Notes: generated from the letters alone by a model not told the origin. Shown: positions 53,778 to 63,433, numbered from the stretch's first letter. The stretch is DNA of 64,000 nt from Rhodococcus sp. 06-462-5 (GCF_002258315.1 NZ_NOYD01000050.1:310001-374000); one strand, 5' to 3'. Made by a program: numbers and translations.

Positions 53778-55109
53778 GTGGCAGCCACCGATATCCGTCA
53801 GACCGTAGATTCCGAAACCGAGTCTGCGACACCTGCACCTGCTGTCAAGGCACCCGCTGCGAAGGCACCGGCAAAGAAGGCACCCGCCAAGCGCGCCGCA
53901 GCCAAGAAGGCACCGGCGAAGAAGGCCGCAGCAAAGAAGACAGCAGCAGCACCGGCTCCAGGGGACGATGCCGACGAGAGCACTCCCGGGATCGAAGACA
54001 TCGACATCTCCGAGGGTGACCTCGCGGCAGCCGCCAACGATGTCGTCGAGGTCGTCGCTGCCGGTGACGACACCGAGGAAGACGCCACCGCCGAGCCGAC
54101 TGCGGAGGACAAGGCGTCCGGTGACTTCGTCTGGGACGAAGAGGAATCCGAGGCGCTGCGCCAGGCCCGCAAGGACGCCGAGCTCACCGCGTCCGCCGAC
54201 TCCGTCCGTGCCTACCTCAAGCAGATCGGCAAGGTCGCCCTCCTCAACGCAGAGGAGGAAGTCGAACTGGCCAAGCGCATCGAGGCAGGCCTGTTCGCGG
54301 TCGAGAAGATGCGCGAGTCCGCGGAGAAGGGCGAGAAGCTCCCCGTAGCGCAGCGCCGCGACATGACGTGGATCTGCCGTGACGGCAACCGCGCCAAGAA
54401 TCACCTCCTCGAGGCGAACCTTCGACTCGTCGTCTCCCTCGCCAAGCGCTACACCGGCCGTGGCATGGCTTTCCTGGACCTCATTCAGGAGGGCAACCTC
54501 GGTCTGATTCGCGCGGTCGAGAAGTTCGACTACACGAAGGGCTACAAGTTCTCGACGTACGCCACGTGGTGGATCCGGCAGGCAATCACCCGGGCCATGG
54601 CCGACCAGGCCCGCACCATCCGTATTCCGGTGCACATGGTCGAGGTCATCAACAAGCTCGGCCGCATCCAACGCGAGCTGCTCCAGGATCTGGGCCGCGA
54701 ACCCACTCCCGAAGAGCTCGCGAAGGAAATGGACATCACGCCGGAGAAGGTGCTGGAGATCCAGCAGTACGCGCGTGAGCCGATCTCCCTCGACCAGACC
54801 ATCGGTGACGAGGGCGACAGCCAGCTCGGCGACTTCATCGAGGACTCCGAGGCAGTCGTCGCCGTGGACGCCGTGTCGTTCACCCTGCTCCAGGATCAGC
54901 TGCAGTCGGTTCTCGAGACGCTGTCCGAGCGCGAGGCGGGCGTGGTTCGTCTGCGATTCGGCCTCACCGACGGTCAGCCCCGCACCCTCGACGAGATCGG
55001 TCAGGTCTACGGCGTCACACGCGAGCGGATCCGTCAGATCGAGTCCAAGACCATGTCCAAGCTGCGTCACCCGTCGCGTTCTCAGGTGCTGCGCGACTAC
55101 CTGGACTGA
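53778..55109 (+). CDS. sigA: Principal RNA polymerase sigma factor SigA
   Basis: 443-residue group 1 sigma factor. Region 1.2 starts at about [17 protein letters not shown], region 2 contains [39 protein letters not shown], region 3 follows, and region 4.2 ends in [19 protein letters not shown]. From [16 protein letters not shown] onward it is almost identical to mycobacterial SigA. The N-terminus is low-complexity: a Lys/Ala/Pro tract (about 22-60, many APAKK units) followed by an acidic stretch. GTG 53778 has GAAAGGG 5 nt upstream and matches the VAAT start of relatives. A bidirectional terminator follows. Confidence 0.97.
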   Translation: MAATDIRQTVDSETESATPAPAVKAPAAKAPAKKAPAKRAAAKKAPAKKAAAKKTAAAPAPGDDADESTPGIEDIDISEGDLAAAANDVVEVVAAGDDTEEDATAEPTAEDKASGDFVWDEEESEALRQARKDAELTASADSVRAYLKQIGKVALLNAEEEVELAKRIEAGLFAVEKMRESAEKGEKLPVAQRRDMTWICRDGNRAKNHLLEANLRLVVSLAKRYTGRGMAFLDLIQEGNLGLIRAVEKFDYTKGYKFSTYATWWIRQAITRAMADQARTIRIPVHMVEVINKLGRIQRELLQDLGREPTPEELAKEMDITPEKVLEIQQYAREPISLDQTIGDEGDSQLGDFIEDSEAVVAVDAVSFTLLQDQLQSVLETLSEREAGVVRLRFGLTDGQPRTLDEIGQVYGVTRERIRQIESKTMSKLRHPSRSQVLRDYLD

Positions 55110-55127
55110 TTCGTTCGCTGCACCTCG

Positions 55128-55167
55128 AACGACGACCGCCGATCACGTGTGATCGGCGGTCGTCGTT
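55128..55167. terminator. Long bidirectional hairpin after sigA
   Basis: 19-nt arms 55128-55146 and 55149-55167 are perfect complements, closing on GATCAC-GT-GTGATC. The outer ends AAC.../...GTT give only a short T-run. It lies between convergent sigA and the DUF952 gene and should end both. Confidence 0.65.
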
Positions 55168-55183
55168 CTCTGCGTGGATGCCG

Positions 55184-55543
55184 TCACACCTGCGGCACCC
55201 CGAAAGTTCCGTCCGGCCCCGGCCGATAGTCGAGCACCGCCGTGACGGCCGCGATCGGTAGCGGTCCGTACAGGTGCGGAAAGCGCATGGACTCCGGATC
55301 CGACGGCACCCCCGGTTCCCATCGAACCGGTGCAGTCAAACGAGCCGGATCGACGCGCAGCAGAACCAGATCCGTGCGGCCGGAGAAGAGCCGATTCGCG
55401 GGCAGGTGCACTTGCTCGGGTGTGGACAGGTGCACGAAACCCACGGATTCGTACGAGTCCGGGGTGTAGTCGGCACGGCCACGCATCGCGAGCCACTCCC
55501 CTGCCGTACAGATGTGAACGAGGTCGTCCTGCTTGCTGGTCAC
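55184..55543 (-). CDS. DUF952-family protein
   Basis: 119-residue small protein, recognised by LVHICTAGEWLAMRGRADY, GFVHLSTPEQVHLPANRLF and the C-terminal FPHLYGPLPIAAVTAVLDYRP. DUF952 proteins are compact alpha/beta folds of unknown enzymatic role. GTG 55543 is chosen; CAGAAT on the minus strand about 6 nt upstream may serve as a leaderless -10. It lies 28 nt beyond the RhtA-like exporter gene on the same strand. Confidence 0.85.
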   Translation of the reverse strand: MTSKQDDLVHICTAGEWLAMRGRADYTPDSYESVGFVHLSTPEQVHLPANRLFSGRTDLVLLRVDPARLTAPVRWEPGVPSDPESMRFPHLYGPLPIAAVTAVLDYRPGPDGTFGVPQV

Positions 55544-55571
55544 AGCTTCATTCTGCAGTGTCGAGCGCGGG

Positions 55572-56501
55572 TCAGGGCGGCGGAATGTCGGCAACGCCCC
55601 GATCTTTTCGGGTCGGCAGCCCACCGACCACGACCGCCACGATGACGGCCACGATTCCGAGAGCCTCGAGGGTCGTCGGAATCTGGGTCAGCACCACGGC
55701 ACCGACCACCGTCGCCGTCGCCGGAAGCAGAGCCAGCAACAACGCGAAGCGGGCCCGGCCCACGCGTACCAGGACGTACTGATCGAGAACGTAGGGAACC
55801 ACACTCGACAACAACCCGACGCCCAATCCGAGAACCCAGATCCGCCAGTCTCCCAGCGCATTCGAGTGCGCGACCGCGAACGGTCCGAACAGTGGAACGG
55901 CCAGGATCAGGGAGGCGATACCGAAACCGGCGGCCATGTCGTCGAGCCCTTGGCCTGCGTCGGCGACCGACTTGCCCAGCACGATGTAGGCAGCCCACAG
56001 GGCCGCCGAGCCCAGCGCGAACGCGATACCGACCAACCCCACCTCGCCGCCCTCGAACTGCGCGGACGCGATTGCTCCGACGCCGGCGACCACCAGGAGC
56101 AGCGCACACACGTCGGCAGGCTTTCTGGACCCGGCAGCAGCGACCGCGATCGGCCCGAGAAACTCGATGGCCACCGCCGCGCCGAGCGGCAGCCGGGCGA
56201 TCGCCTCGTAGAACATCGCGTTCATACCGATCGTCGCACCGCCGAACGCGGCGGCCGTGATCGCTCGACGCACGGTCCATGCGCCGCCGGCTCCGGCCCG
56301 GCGCCGCCACGGCCGTCGCCAGAGCAACAGCACCAGCGCCGCACCGAACCCGCGCAGCCACGCCACCGCGGCCGGATCGACGGTGTCGAACAGGAACACA
56401 CCGATCGCCGCACCGACGTACATGCACACCGCGCCGATCACGAACAGCGACGGAATACCCAGCTTCGATGCGCCGGAAAGCGAAGTAGAAGTCGAAGCCA
56501 C
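55572..56501 (-). CDS. EamA/RhtA-type drug-metabolite exporter
   Basis: 309-residue DMT-superfamily permease with ten hydrophobic helices in two EamA repeats. Family segments include VDPAAVAWLRGFGAALVLL, NAMFYEAIARLPLGAAVAIEFLGP and SSVVPYVLDQYVLVRVGRARFALLLALLPATATVVG, typical of RhtA-like threonine/homoserine exporters. The substrate is not certain. GTG 56501 has TAGGGT (complement of 56509-56514) 7 nt upstream, predicting a leaderless mRNA. It is divergent from the DUF7455 gene. Confidence 0.88.
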   Translation of the reverse strand: MASTSTSLSGASKLGIPSLFVIGAVCMYVGAAIGVFLFDTVDPAAVAWLRGFGAALVLLLWRRPWRRRAGAGGAWTVRRAITAAAFGGATIGMNAMFYEAIARLPLGAAVAIEFLGPIAVAAAGSRKPADVCALLLVVAGVGAIASAQFEGGEVGLVGIAFALGSAALWAAYIVLGKSVADAGQGLDDMAAGFGIASLILAVPLFGPFAVAHSNALGDWRIWVLGLGVGLLSSVVPYVLDQYVLVRVGRARFALLLALLPATATVVGAVVLTQIPTTLEALGIVAVIVAVVVGGLPTRKDRGVADIPPP

Positions 56502-56622
56502 ACAGGCGACCCTACTGCCGCGACTCGCAGCGAACACGATCAGCTCTCAGCGAACACTGTCGACGACGTTCCTGCTCGTGAGCCATGTTTCGTGTTAGTG
56601 ACAACACAAAGAAACGCGCTCG

Positions 56623-56648
56623 GGAACAACGCATGACCGCCATACGTC
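56623..56648 (+). promoter_or_regulatory. Possible ECF-type (SigE/SigH-like) promoter before the DUF7455 gene
   Basis: GGAACA (56623-56628), 16 nt, then CGTC (56645-56648) resembles the GGAAC/CGTT promoters of SigE and SigH, with one mismatch in the -10. A nearby dyad TTTCGTGTT/AACAC (about 56588-56608) could be a regulator site. The rest of the 233-nt gap holds no gene. Confidence 0.3.
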
Positions 56649-56734
56649 TGACAGAGTGAACGGACCGCGCCATACCGACGCGGCGGACCGGCCCCAGGCG
56701 AACGGGACAACCCGCAAGCCAGTACGGAGGAGTC

Positions 56735-56929
56735 ATGCCCGGAACATTGACCAGCCCACAATTGACAGCAGCGGACCGGTGCGACCGGTGCGGTGCAGGG
56801 GCTCGCGCGCGTGTCGTGCTCTCGACCGGTGGAGAACTTCTCTTCTGCGGTCACCACGCCACCGAGCACGAAGCCCGTTTGCGTGAAGTGAACGCAACGG
56901 TGATGACCGAATCGGACTCCACGGTGTAG
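56735..56929 (+). CDS. DUF7455-family small zinc-ribbon-like protein
   Basis: 64 residues. LTAADRCDRCGAGARARVV carries a CxxC, and ELLFCGHHATEHEARL supplies a third Cys with two or three His, so a single zinc ion is likely. Small proteins of this type are conserved near sigA/sigB in Actinobacteria; function unknown. GGAGGAGTC directly before the ATG is a strong ribosome-binding site, and a rho-independent terminator follows, so it is a monocistronic gene. Confidence 0.85.
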   Translation: MPGTLTSPQLTAADRCDRCGAGARARVVLSTGGELLFCGHHATEHEARLREVNATVMTESDSTV

Positions 56930-56985
56930 CCCACCTTTTGTGTCGGGGGAAAACAGGTTCGCCACGATCGACGAACACAACGACG

Positions 56986-57018
56986 AAGACGGACGGTCAC
57001 CAGACCGTCCGTCTTTTT
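56986..57018 (+). terminator. Rho-independent terminator after the DUF7455 gene
   Basis: Stem GACGGACGGTC (56988-56998)/GACCGTCCGTC (57003-57013), extended by AA/TT, has a 4-nt loop ACCA and is followed by TTTTT (57014-57018). It is a textbook terminator and also lies at the 3' end of the convergent helicase gene. Confidence 0.85.
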
Positions 57019-57033
57019 CGTGCCCGGAGATCC

Positions 57034-58785
57034 CTACATCTTCCGCAACTGCGCGATTCGCTCGCCCAACTGATCGGCCGACGCCATCGCCGTAGGCGGG
57101 CCACCGCAGATTCTTCGCAGATCGCCGTGAATCACCCCGTGCGGCTTCCCGGTGCGGTGGTGGTACACCGCAACCAAACTGTTCAGTTCACGCCGCAGGC
57201 CGGCCAACTGGCCCGCACTGGTGGCCCTGTCGTTGACGACGGCAGGTGCCGGAACCGCGGGCCCGGCAGCCGGCTTGTCGATCTGTTCCTGCTGGCGCTG
57301 ACGCAGCAAGTCGCGCATCTGCGTCGCGTCGAGCAGACCGGGCAGACCGAGATAGTCGGCTTCCTCGTCGCTGCCCGAGAACGTCGCGGTACCGAACGAG
57401 GAACCGTCGTAGATCACCTGGTCCAGTTCCGCATCCGCGCCCAGCGAGGTGTACGCCTTCTCTTCCTCGCCCAGTTCGTCCTTCTGCTTGTTGGCGTCGG
57501 CCAGCAACTCGTCGTCGAAGCCGTCCTTCTCCCGGTGCGGCTTGCCGAGGATGTGATCGCGTTGCGCCTCGAGCTGCGACGCGAGATCCAGCAACACCGG
57601 TACCGACGGCAGAAAGACGCTCGCCGTCTCACCCTTGCGCCGAGAGCGCACGAAGCGGCCGATGGCCTGCGCGAAGTACAGCGGGGTCGACGCGCTCGTG
57701 GCGTAGACGCCGACGGCCAGACGCGGAACGTCGACGCCCTCGGACACCATGCGGACGGCGACCATCCACCGCTGGTCGCTCTTACCGAACTCGGCGATGC
57801 GGGCCGAGGACGTGGGGTCGTCCGAGAGCACGATCGCAGGCGTCTCTCCCGTGATCACCTCGATCAGCTTCGCGTAGGCCCGCGCCACCGTCTGATCGGT
57901 TGCGATGACCAGACCGCCGGCATCGGGCATGCCGCCTGCGCGCAGTTGCGCGAGCCGCGTGTTGGCCGCCAACAGCACGGCAGGCATCCAGTCGCCCTGC
58001 GGATCCAGTGCGGTGCGCCATGCCCTCGCGGTCTGTTCGGCGTTGAGCGGCTCACCCAAGCGCGCGGTGTATTCCTCGCCGGCACTGTCCCGCCAGCGTG
58101 CTTCACCGGAGTACGCGAGGAACACGACCGGACGCACGACGCCGTCCGCAAGAGCATCGGAGTAGCCGTACGCATGATCGGCCTTGGACCGCATCAACCC
58201 GTCCTGATCCGGTTCGTAGTTGACGAACGGAATGGGACTGTCGTCGCTGCGGAACGGCGTACCGGTCAGTGCGAGACGTCGGGTGGCGTCTCCGAACGCT
58301 TCGCGAATTCCCTCACCCCAGCTCTTCGCGTCGCCGCCGTGGTGAATCTCGTCGAGAATGACGAGGGTCTTGCGTGATTCGGTGCGCACTCGATGCTTGA
58401 ACGGGTGCGAGGCGATCTGCGCGTACGTCACGACCACGCCGTGGTAGTCGCTCGAGGTCTGACCGGTCGAGTTCGAGAAGCGCGAGTCCAAGGCGATGCC
58501 GACCCTGGCCGCCGACTCCGCCCACTGGTGCTTGAGGTGTTCGGTGGGGGCAACGACGGTGACCTGATCGACGGTCCGATGCGCGAGCAGCTCTGCGGCC
58601 ACCCGAAGGGCGAAGGTCGTCTTGCCTGCGCCGGGCGTCGCGACCGCGAGGAAGTCCTTGGGCGAAGCGACGAGATACTTCGTCAGCGCCCGTCGCTGCC
58701 ACGCGCGCAGCGGTGCTCCCCCGCTCACGGGAGCGGCGGTCTGCTCGGTGGACGGTGGTGTGGGATCGAACATGTCAGCGCTCAC
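57034..58785 (-). CDS. DEAD/DEAH-box superfamily 2 helicase
   Basis: 583 residues. Motif I is ATPGAGKTT (about 49-57), motif Ia lies near VVAPTEHLKHQW, motif II is LDEIHHGG (DEIH box), motif III is ALTGTPFRSD, and motif VI is QAIGRFVRSRRKG. The C-terminal part (about 400-583) is a charged region with KQKDELGEEEKAY followed by a small helical domain (LRRELNSLVAVYHHRTGKPHG). It resembles XPB/type III-restriction-like actinobacterial helicases of unknown role. The start is GTG 58785 or ATG 58773. Probably acts in DNA repair or nucleic-acid remodelling. Confidence 0.85.
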   Translation of the reverse strand: MSADMFDPTPPSTEQTAAPVSGGAPLRAWQRRALTKYLVASPKDFLAVATPGAGKTTFALRVAAELLAHRTVDQVTVVAPTEHLKHQWAESAARVGIALDSRFSNSTGQTSSDYHGVVVTYAQIASHPFKHRVRTESRKTLVILDEIHHGGDAKSWGEGIREAFGDATRRLALTGTPFRSDDSPIPFVNYEPDQDGLMRSKADHAYGYSDALADGVVRPVVFLAYSGEARWRDSAGEEYTARLGEPLNAEQTARAWRTALDPQGDWMPAVLLAANTRLAQLRAGGMPDAGGLVIATDQTVARAYAKLIEVITGETPAIVLSDDPTSSARIAEFGKSDQRWMVAVRMVSEGVDVPRLAVGVYATSASTPLYFAQAIGRFVRSRRKGETASVFLPSVPVLLDLASQLEAQRDHILGKPHREKDGFDDELLADANKQKDELGEEEKAYTSLGADAELDQVIYDGSSFGTATFSGSDEEADYLGLPGLLDATQMRDLLRQRQQEQIDKPAAGPAVPAPAVVNDRATSAGQLAGLRRELNSLVAVYHHRTGKPHGVIHGDLRRICGGPPTAMASADQLGERIAQLRKM

Positions 58786-58963
58786 TGGCCGCCGGTTCCT
58801 GGCATCGATGTAAATTCCTCGCGCTCTCGGTAGCCCTGCAGTGTCCGCCGAGGAGCCTATCGCTCCGCACCGACCGATCCCGCATCGCTGGGGTGAGTCG
58901 GATGCGACACGGCGAGTCGGCTGTTAGGCGAAGTCGCCTTTCGTCAGGAATGCTGGAGGAACC

Positions 58964-60076
58964 ATGAGCGAGTCTGCAGGCGGAACTCCACCACCGGAAC
59001 GGTTGTCGGCGAGAAGGCCGATACACGCGGTGTGGAAAGTGACTCTGCGCACTCTGAGCAAAGCGTGGGACGACTCGATCTTCAGCAAGGCCGCAACGGC
59101 CGCGTTCTGGCAGACGTTGTCCCTGCCACCGCTGTTGCTCGGCGTGCTGGGCAGCCTGGGACTCGTCGGCGGATGGTTCGGACCCAACACCGTCGAGATC
59201 ATCGAGTCCAAGATCATCACGTTCAGCAACACCCTCTTCAGCGGCAGCGTCGTGGACCAGATCATCGCTCCGACGGTCAAGGACGTCCTCGCCCAGGGCA
59301 GCGGCGAGATCGTGTCCGTGGGCTTTCTACTGTCGTTGTGGGCCGGGTCGTCTGCGATCTCGACGTTCGTCGACTCCATCGTCGAAGCGCACGGGCAGGC
59401 CGACGCGCGACATCCCGTCTGGCAGAGGTTCTTCGCGCTGCTTCTCTACGTGGGTTTCCTGGTGATCGCGGTCTTCGTGCTTCCGCTCGTCGCCCTCGGA
59501 CCGGTGTACGTGCAGCAGGTCCTGCCCGATTCCTGGATAACCGTGGGCAGCGAGGTGATCGACTTCTTCTACTACCCGGCCGTCGGGCTGTTGCTGATCA
59601 TCGGTCTGACCACGCTGTACAAGGTTGCTCTGCACACCTCTCTGCCGTGGCATCGTCTCCTCGGAGGAGCACTGCTGGCCGGGGTGTTCTTCATGATCGC
59701 GAGTGCGGTACTGCGCCGGTACCTCGGCTGGGTGACGAGCACCGGGTACACCTACGGCGCGCTCGCGACGCCCATCGCATTTCTGCTGTTCACGTTCTTC
59801 CTCGGTTTCGCCATCGTTCTCGGTGCCGAGTTCAACGCGACGATCCAGGAATTCTCGCCCGCACGGGCGACGCGAATGGACCAGATGCGGGAGTGGATCG
59901 CGGCGCAGGCCGCTGCCGACGACAAGCCGTCGGGACCGGTGACCGCTGTCGCCCGACGGCTGGCCACGGGGCCGATCAAACTGTCCGGCGACCGAGCACG
60001 TTCGGATCGTCCGGAGCCGACCCCGGACCGACACCCGGGAGACGGCGGTCAGTCGCCCTTCTTCAAGCCTTCGTAG
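58964..60076 (+). CDS. YihY/BrkB-family membrane protein (Rv2707-like)
   Basis: 370 residues with six to seven hydrophobic segments in the YihY (former RNase BN) fold: AATAAFWQTLSLPPLLLGVLG in the first, LLSLWAGSSAISTFVDSIV, YKVALHTSLPWHRLLGGALLAGVFF and TYGALATPIAFLLFTFFLGF. A cytoplasmic C-terminal tail from about 300 is polar. Function is unresolved; members are proposed transporters or flippases. GGAGGAACC immediately before the ATG is a strong ribosome-binding site. Its 3' end overlaps the DUF3039 gene by 28 nt. Confidence 0.88.
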   Translation: MSESAGGTPPPERLSARRPIHAVWKVTLRTLSKAWDDSIFSKAATAAFWQTLSLPPLLLGVLGSLGLVGGWFGPNTVEIIESKIITFSNTLFSGSVVDQIIAPTVKDVLAQGSGEIVSVGFLLSLWAGSSAISTFVDSIVEAHGQADARHPVWQRFFALLLYVGFLVIAVFVLPLVALGPVYVQQVLPDSWITVGSEVIDFFYYPAVGLLLIIGLTTLYKVALHTSLPWHRLLGGALLAGVFFMIASAVLRRYLGWVTSTGYTYGALATPIAFLLFTFFLGFAIVLGAEFNATIQEFSPARATRMDQMREWIAAQAAADDKPSGPVTAVARRLATGPIKLSGDRARSDRPEPTPDRHPGDGGQSPFFKPS

Positions 60077-60285
60077 ACCTTCTTGCAGTCCGGGCACACC
60101 GGTGATCCGGGCTTCGCGGACTTGGTGACGGGAAACACCTCACCGCACAGCGCGACGACGTGCGTACCCATCACCGCGCTCTCGGCGATCTTGTTCTTCT
60201 TCACGTAGTGGAAGAACTTCGGCCGGTCGTCCTCGGTGGTTTCGTCCGGTGCGATATCGGGACGGTCCTTCGTCTGAGTGCTCAT
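60049..60285 (-). CDS. DUF3039-family small protein (Rv2708c-like)
   Basis: 78 residues. The acidic N-terminus is followed by FFHYVKKNKIAESAVMGTHVVALCGEVFPVTKSAKPGSPVCPDCKKVYEGL split across a zinc-ribbon-like half (Cys and CPDC). Function unknown; it is very conserved next to the YihY and DUF3099 genes. ATG 60285 has TAATCT (complement of 60292-60297) 6 nt upstream, so it is likely leaderless; a GTG two codons earlier is the alternative. Confidence 0.88.
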   Translation of the reverse strand: MSTQTKDRPDIAPDETTEDDRPKFFHYVKKNKIAESAVMGTHVVALCGEVFPVTKSAKPGSPVCPDCKKVYEGLKKGD

Positions 60286-60387
60286 GAACACAGATTAATC
60301 CGTTTGGGCCGTGCATCCACAGCAAGGGGTAACCGGTTCCACAGCTCGTCGTATGCATTCTGTGAGCAGTAGTGCCACAGTGGAGGT

Positions 60388-60756
60388 ATGACGAGAACCC
60401 CAGGGTTCGACGGAAGCGCGTACAGCGACTCGCCGGATGGGCCCGTCCTGATCACCGAGGCGCAGAAATCGGTCGAAGAGCAGCACAAAGCTCGCGTCCG
60501 CAAATACATGTTCATCATGTCGTTCCGCATCCCGGCGTTGGTGTTGGCTGCCATCGCGTACGGGATGTGGATGAACCCGTGGATCTCCATGGCGATAGTC
60601 GGAGCGTCCATTCCCCTGCCGTGGATGGCGGTGCTGATCGCCAACGATCGGCCGCCCCGCACCAAGGACGAGATGAGCCGATACGACTACCGGACCGTGG
60701 ACAGGCCGCAACTGGAATCGAGCAACCACCGGGTGATCGAACCGGGCGACGACTGA
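60388..60756 (+). CDS. DUF3099-family membrane protein (Rv2709-like)
   Basis: 122 residues. The N-terminal polar part contains VLITEAQKSVEEQHKARVRKY, then two membrane helices (about 42-62 and 66-84), then a charged tail (RPPRTKDEMSRYDYRT). Function unknown. CACAGT (60376-60381) lies 6 nt before the ATG; a GGAGG touches the ATG too closely to work well as a ribosome-binding site, which supports a leaderless start. Confidence 0.86.
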   Translation: MTRTPGFDGSAYSDSPDGPVLITEAQKSVEEQHKARVRKYMFIMSFRIPALVLAAIAYGMWMNPWISMAIVGASIPLPWMAVLIANDRPPRTKDEMSRYDYRTVDRPQLESSNHRVIEPGDD

Positions 60757-60789
60757 CGCAGCGGCCATCGCCGATGCGACACTTGCGTC

Positions 60790-62283
60790 GTGACTGCACC
60801 GAATTCCACGTCCCCGCTCGTCGTCGCCTGCTCCGATCTTCGTGAGGCCTTCGAGCGGGCGGGATACGACGCCGACGGCGTTCTGACGCTGCTCGGCCAC
60901 GACGCCCACGCCGCCCTCGGTCGCAGCGAGCCGGTACCGGTACGCAACGCCAGCCGGGACGGCGGTGCGCTGGGAGTTCTGGTGCGTCTGTTCCTGCTCG
61001 TCGACGACTGCCCCGAGTCCGACGTCGCCGACGCCATCGCGCCACTCACGGTTGCCGACGCGGTCGCAGCCGGGATTCTTGCTCGATCCGGATCGACGGT
61101 GCGCACGCTGCTCGACATTCGCCCGCTCGACGCCGGGCACGGAACTCGGTGGATCGTCTCGGATCCGGACGGCAGCATGCGCGCAGCCGAGACCGCTCCC
61201 GACCACGTGCTCGGCGTCGGGCAGGCCTCGTTGTCACTGTTGCGCGGAACGCCCACGTCCCCGGCGACCACCGTTCTCGACGTCGGCACCGGCTGCGGCG
61301 TCCAGGCCGTACACGCCTGCGGCTACGCGGAGCAGGTGACCGCGACCGACATCAGTCCCCGATCGATGGACCTCGCCGCGGCGACGATGGCGCTCAACGG
61401 CCTCGACGTCGAGCTGTTGCACGGTTCGTGGTTCGAGCCCGTCGCCGGGCGTCGCTTCGATCGCATCGTCGCCAACCCGCCGTTCGTCGTCGGCCGGGCC
61501 GAAGTGCAGCACTCGTACCGCGATTCCGGCCTCGACCTCGACGGAGCGAGCGCTCTGATGATCGGCCGAGCCCCGGACCACCTGACGCTCGGCGGTACCG
61601 CGGCCATCCTGGCGTCATGGGTGCACGTCCGCGGTGAGGACTGGCGTGCGCGGGTGGCGTCGTGGCTGCCCGCGCACGGAATCGACGCCTGGGTCGTCGA
61701 GCGTGACGTCGCGGACCCTGCGCTCTACGTGGGCACATGGATGCGTGACGGCGGACTCGATCCCCGCGATCCCGACGCGGCCGCGGTGGCACAGTCCTGG
61801 CTCGATCACTTCGCCGCCGCCGATGTCGAGGGAATCGGCTTCGGGTTCGTCTATCTCCGCGCAACGGATACGCCGACCGACCTGCTCGCCGAGGAGCTCA
61901 CGCACGGCTTCTCCGACCCGCTGGGCAACGAATCGATCGAGTACTTCGCGCGGCTGGACTGGCTGCGCGAGCACGACATCCTCGACTCGGTTCTCACTCT
62001 CGACCCGAACACCGCACTCGAACGCATCTACCTTCCCGGCGAGGAGGGCTGGGCTCCGGTGGCGGTGCGGGTCCATCGCGGCAACGGCCCGCAGTGGCAG
62101 CACGACGTCGACGAACTCGGTGCGGCTCTGCTCGCCGGGCTACGCCCCGACGGTCTACCGGTCGGTGAACTGGTGGAATTGCTCGCCGCTGCGCACGACG
62201 AGGACGCCGAGGAACTGGCAGTGCACGCGGTGACGATGATGCAGGGTCTCGTCCGGCACGGCCTGGTTCTGCCGGCTCGATGA
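60790..62283 (+). CDS. Class I SAM-dependent methyltransferase (DUF7059/DUF7782 type)
   Basis: 497 residues. An N-terminal helical domain (about 1-145) precedes a Rossmann methyltransferase domain with motif [16 protein letters not shown] and motif IV ANPPFV, the NPPF/Y signature of enzymes that methylate amino groups (adenine, guanine or glutamine). A third domain (about 330-497) with [21 protein letters not shown] is specific to actinobacterial members. Ribosome or release-factor methylation is a reasonable guess (RlmG/PrmB-like core). GTG 60790 starts 33 nt after the DUF3099 gene. Confidence 0.87.
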   Translation: MTAPNSTSPLVVACSDLREAFERAGYDADGVLTLLGHDAHAALGRSEPVPVRNASRDGGALGVLVRLFLLVDDCPESDVADAIAPLTVADAVAAGILARSGSTVRTLLDIRPLDAGHGTRWIVSDPDGSMRAAETAPDHVLGVGQASLSLLRGTPTSPATTVLDVGTGCGVQAVHACGYAEQVTATDISPRSMDLAAATMALNGLDVELLHGSWFEPVAGRRFDRIVANPPFVVGRAEVQHSYRDSGLDLDGASALMIGRAPDHLTLGGTAAILASWVHVRGEDWRARVASWLPAHGIDAWVVERDVADPALYVGTWMRDGGLDPRDPDAAAVAQSWLDHFAAADVEGIGFGFVYLRATDTPTDLLAEELTHGFSDPLGNESIEYFARLDWLREHDILDSVLTLDPNTALERIYLPGEEGWAPVAVRVHRGNGPQWQHDVDELGAALLAGLRPDGLPVGELVELLAAAHDEDAEELAVHAVTMMQGLVRHGLVLPAR

Positions 62284-62398
62284 GTCCCCGACATCGCCCC
62301 GGGAGAGCGACCGTTCCCGGCGGCGTCACTTCTCAGCAACTTCTCAGGACGACCATGACGTAATCCCTGGTCACACGGGTATCCACAGGATCGGCGTG

Positions 62399-62427
62399 GG
62401 AACTTATCGGAGTCTCCCGAGCGTTGA
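62399..62427 (+). promoter_or_regulatory. ECF-type (SigE/SigH-like) promoter of sigB
   Basis: -35 GGAACT (62399-62404), a 17-nt spacer and -10 CGTTGA (62422-62427) match the GGAAC-N17-CGTT promoter class used by mycobacterial SigE and SigH. sigB of M. tuberculosis is a known target of those factors. The start near 62434 leaves about 28 nt to the ATG, with AGGAGG 6 nt upstream. Confidence 0.7.
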
Positions 62428-62461
62428 ACCCTGTGAGACACCACCGACCAGGAGGCAAGTC

Positions 62462-63433
62462 ATGACCAGCCCCAGCACCACGATTCGTCCGCGGCCCACC
62501 GATGCCGATCTGGACGCCCAGAGCCCAGCAGCCGATCTCGTTCGCGTGTACCTCAACGGCATCGGCCGCACCGCGTTGCTGACGGCTGCCGAAGAAGTCG
62601 ATCTGGCCAAGAGGATCGAGGCTGGTCTCTACGCCAAGCAGGTCCTCGAGAACACGAAGCGACTGAGCGCAGTCAAGAAGCGCAACCTCGCCATCATCGT
62701 TCGCGACGGCAGTGCTGCACGCAGCCACCTGCTCGAAGCGAACCTTCGCCTGGTCGTGTCTCTCGCCAAGCGCTACACCGGTCGCGGTATGCCCCTGCTC
62801 GACCTGATCCAGGAGGGCAACCTCGGACTCATCCGCGCGATGGAGAAGTTCGACTACGCCAAGGGCTTCAAGTTCTCGACCTACGCGACGTGGTGGATTC
62901 GTCAGGCCATCACCCGCGGTATGGCAGATCAGAGCCGCACGATCCGGCTGCCCGTCCACTTGGTCGAACAGGTCAACAAATTGGCCAGGATCAAGCGCGA
63001 GCTGCATCAGCAGCTCGGCCGCGAGGCAACGGACGAAGAGCTGTCGAGCGAGTCGGGTATCGCGGTGGAGAAGATCGCGGATCTGCTCGACCACAGCCGC
63101 GACCCGGTCAGCCTGGACATGCCGGTCGGCAGCGACGAGGAAGCACCTCTCGGCGACTTCATCGAGGATTCCGAAGCCACTTCCGCAGAGAACGCCGTCA
63201 TCGCCGGACTGCTGCACAGCGACGTCCGTGTCGTTCTCGGCACGCTCGACGAGCGGGAGCAGCAGGTCATTCGTCTGCGCTACGGCCTGGACGACGGACA
63301 GCCCCGCACCCTCGATCAGATCGGCAAGCTCTTCGGGCTCTCCCGCGAGCGCGTCCGTCAGATCGAGCGCGAGGTCATGGTCAAGCTTCGGCAGGGCGAC
63401 CGCGCCGAGAAGCTGCGGTCCTACGCCAGCTGA
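62462..63433 (+). CDS. sigB: RNA polymerase group 2 sigma factor SigB
   Basis: 323-residue principal-like sigma factor lacking the long SigA N-terminus. Region 1.2 begins [17 protein letters not shown], region 2 contains [19 protein letters not shown] and [21 protein letters not shown], and region 4.2 [18 protein letters not shown]. In Mycobacteriales SigB serves general stress and stationary phase. ATG 62462 has AGGAGG 6 nt upstream. About 7.4 kb separates it from sigA, the same relative order as Rv2703/Rv2710. A terminator follows. Confidence 0.96.
   Translation: MTSPSTTIRPRPTDADLDAQSPAADLVRVYLNGIGRTALLTAAEEVDLAKRIEAGLYAKQVLENTKRLSAVKKRNLAIIVRDGSAARSHLLEANLRLVVSLAKRYTGRGMPLLDLIQEGNLGLIRAMEKFDYAKGFKFSTYATWWIRQAITRGMADQSRTIRLPVHLVEQVNKLARIKRELHQQLGREATDEELSSESGIAVEKIADLLDHSRDPVSLDMPVGSDEEAPLGDFIEDSEATSAENAVIAGLLHSDVRVVLGTLDEREQQVIRLRYGLDDGQPRTLDQIGKLFGLSRERVRQIEREVMVKLRQGDRAEKLRSYAS

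Noticed and set aside
53580..55070. 496-codon minus-strand ORF opposite sigA
   Set aside because: It is a shadow of the highly biased sigA codon pattern; the Leu/Asp/Glu-rich translation ending in a Cys-Leu run is not a real protein.
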